From contig JALTYD010000015.1 in assembly GCA_027046525.1 (NCBI GenBank), positions 1 through 6,679 on the forward strand: 6,679 nucleotides of DNA. Direction: 5' to 3'. The DNA comes from Pyrodictiaceae archaeon. Its GTDB lineage: Archaea; Thermoproteota; Thermoprotei_A; Sulfolobales; Pyrodictiaceae. Positions 6,051 through 6,679 of the stretch are shown in pieces. A program made the translations under genes and the position numbers. The notes below the pieces were generated by a model. That model did no database searches. It saw only the letters and a list, made by a program, of their open reading frames with translations, and was not told the DNA's origin. Numbering within the stretch: the first letter of the stretch is position 1; each line of letters starts with the position of its first letter.

Positions 6051-6197
6051 CAAACAACACAAAACCATCACTAAACCATACGAATAATATATCGGTATCC
6101 GAGACCATAAATCGCTGCCGATTCCTCTATTAGGCGTGATAATCATGTCTGCATATCCAGATTCTGATGTGTATTATTTATAGCTTAGATTTTTGTC
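6051..6197. other. 147-nt spacer between tRNA-Arg and vapC
   Basis: No convincing gene. It holds a 12-codon plus-strand frame (ATG 6145 to TAG 6183) with an AGGCGTGAT Shine-Dalgarno-like stretch just upstream, and on the minus strand a TATA-like AAGCTATAAATAATA around 6172-6186. Neither leads to a frame of believable length. It may hold debris of a lost gene. Confidence 0.35.
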
Positions 6198-6644
6198 TTA
6201 CCGGATGACTTCAAGCCATGGTATTTGTTTGAAATCTTCGTCGAATGTTGCTATTTTCTTTATGTTGTTGTATTTGCATGTGATGGCTATTTGTGCATCG
6301 TTTGGCAATAACTTGTATTGGAGTATGGTACTCACTAGTTCCTGTGGGTCTTGGTAGTCTCGGAGTATTGTTATCTTGAAGTCCCTTATGAAGGAGTTGA
6401 CTTTCTCGAGAGCCTCCTGGGGATAGCCGTGTTTGGCTATAAATTTCTTGAAGGAGTACTTCCCTTTGACACCGTACTCTTCCTTTACGATTTTTGCGGC
6501 TACGGTGTAGAGCAGCTCGTTATAGACAATCATTGATATAGCCATTCCCTCTATCATCCCCCCTCTTATGATCTTCTCTGATTCTATTGTGAGTTCTGTT
6601 TCAAAGAGGAAGTGATATATTATATTGGTGTCGAGGCATATCAC
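6198..6644 (-). CDS. vapC: VapC-type PIN-domain ribonuclease toxin
   Basis: 148 residues, within the usual VapC range of about 125-150. The Mg-binding acidic set of the PIN fold is complete: D5 in CLDTNII, E43 in YNELLY, D116 in LPNDAQIA, and D135 with D137 in ATFDEDF, so it should be an active single-strand RNase. In the family the target is often tRNA or rRNA; none can be named here. The start is GTG at 6644. It overlaps the stop of the upstream frame by 4 nt (GTGA), with GGAGG (6655-6659) 10 nt before it, the typical coupled layout of an antitoxin-toxin operon. Archaeal genomes carry many such pairs and their substrate specificity varies. It is unrelated in sequence to the PIN domain of the PINA-type protein beyond the shared fold. 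A stand-alone PIN nuclease is the alternative if the upstream gene is not an antitoxin. Confidence 0.85.
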   Translation of the reverse strand: MICLDTNIIYHFLFETELTIESEKIIRGGMIEGMAISMIVYNELLYTVAAKIVKEEYGVKGKYSFKKFIAKHGYPQEALEKVNSFIRDFKITILRDYQDPQELVSTILQYKLLPNDAQIAITCKYNNIKKIATFDEDFKQIPWLEVIR

Positions 6645-6679
6645 TGTGCTTGAGCCTCCTCTTCGAGTTCTTGAAACTC
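6641..6679 (-). CDS. 3' end of a probable VapB-type antitoxin
   Basis: Only the last 12 codons and the TGA (6641-6643) are in the window: EFQELEEEAQAQ, an acidic helical tail. The frame overlaps the GTG of the PIN toxin by 4 nt, so the two are co-transcribed and probably translationally coupled. Antitoxin identity rests on position and acidic character alone; its DNA-binding domain, if any, lies beyond the right edge. Confidence 0.6.
   Translation of the reverse strand, partial: EFQELEEEAQAQ

Noticed and set aside
5920..6108. Minus-strand 62-codon frame running antisense through tRNA-Arg (GPPGFEPGTSGSAG type sequence).
   Set aside because: The middle of the frame is only the reverse complement of the tRNA. 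This peptide pattern is a familiar spurious annotation at tRNA genes, and the frame has no SD.
6136..6167. C/D-box sRNA candidate (GTGATAA followed by CTGA).
   Set aside because: Only 32 nt long, the C box has a mismatch, and no C' or D' boxes or terminal stem are present.
6351..6536. 61-codon plus-strand frame opposite vapC.
   Set aside because: Shadow of the PIN toxin, whose catalytic residues are complete on the minus strand.
1..6679. CRISPR arrays, insertion sequences and long direct repeats.
   Set aside because: No regularly spaced repeats, transposase frames or terminal inverted repeats were seen on reading both strands.

Overview
The window reads as hyperthermophilic crenarchaeal chromosome, most like Desulfurococcales and possibly Sulfolobales. 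The evidence is a PolB1-type family B DNA polymerase, a PIN-KH ATPase of the archaeal PINA type next to an archaeal Hjc-type Holliday junction resolvase, a tRNA-Arg with encoded CCA, TATA boxes in place of -35/-10 promoters, AGA/ATA/CTA-rich codon use, and frequent GTG and TTG starts (five of the seven genes whose start is inside the window). The DNA is AT-rich by eye and the tRNA is a sharply GC-rich island. No genus can be named from the sequence alone.

Layout from left to right. (1) 1-1897, minus strand: a two-gene recombination operon, the PINA-type ATPase followed 16 nt later by hjc, which runs off the left edge. (2) 1898-2069: a divergent intergenic region. (3) 2070-3066, plus strand: three small genes, namely a basic winged-helix DNA-binding protein, a thioredoxin-fold-like protein without the CxxC cysteines, and an unrecognised acidic protein. 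The first two overlap out of frame by 73 nt, and the ribosome-binding site of the second lies in a perfect 8-bp hairpin. (4) 3094-5820, minus strand, convergent with the trio across 27 nt: a complete, apparently active replicative DNA polymerase B with a PCNA-binding-like motif at its N-terminus and a degenerate one at its C-terminus. (5) 5973-6050: tRNA-Arg(GCG), divergent from polB. (6) 6198-6679, minus strand: a VapC-type PIN toxin preceded by the last 12 codons of its probable antitoxin, overlapping by 4 nt (GTGA).

The known genes centre on DNA replication and recombination: a replicative polymerase, a junction-migrating ATPase and a junction-cleaving nuclease. The three small genes in between are the least explained part, and the hairpin that occludes a Shine-Dalgarno inside a gene overlap is the most notable regulatory structure. 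No gene-free stretch exceeds 300 nt. The gaps at 1898-2069, 5821-5972 and 6051-6197 hold only promoter-like elements and no convincing extra gene.
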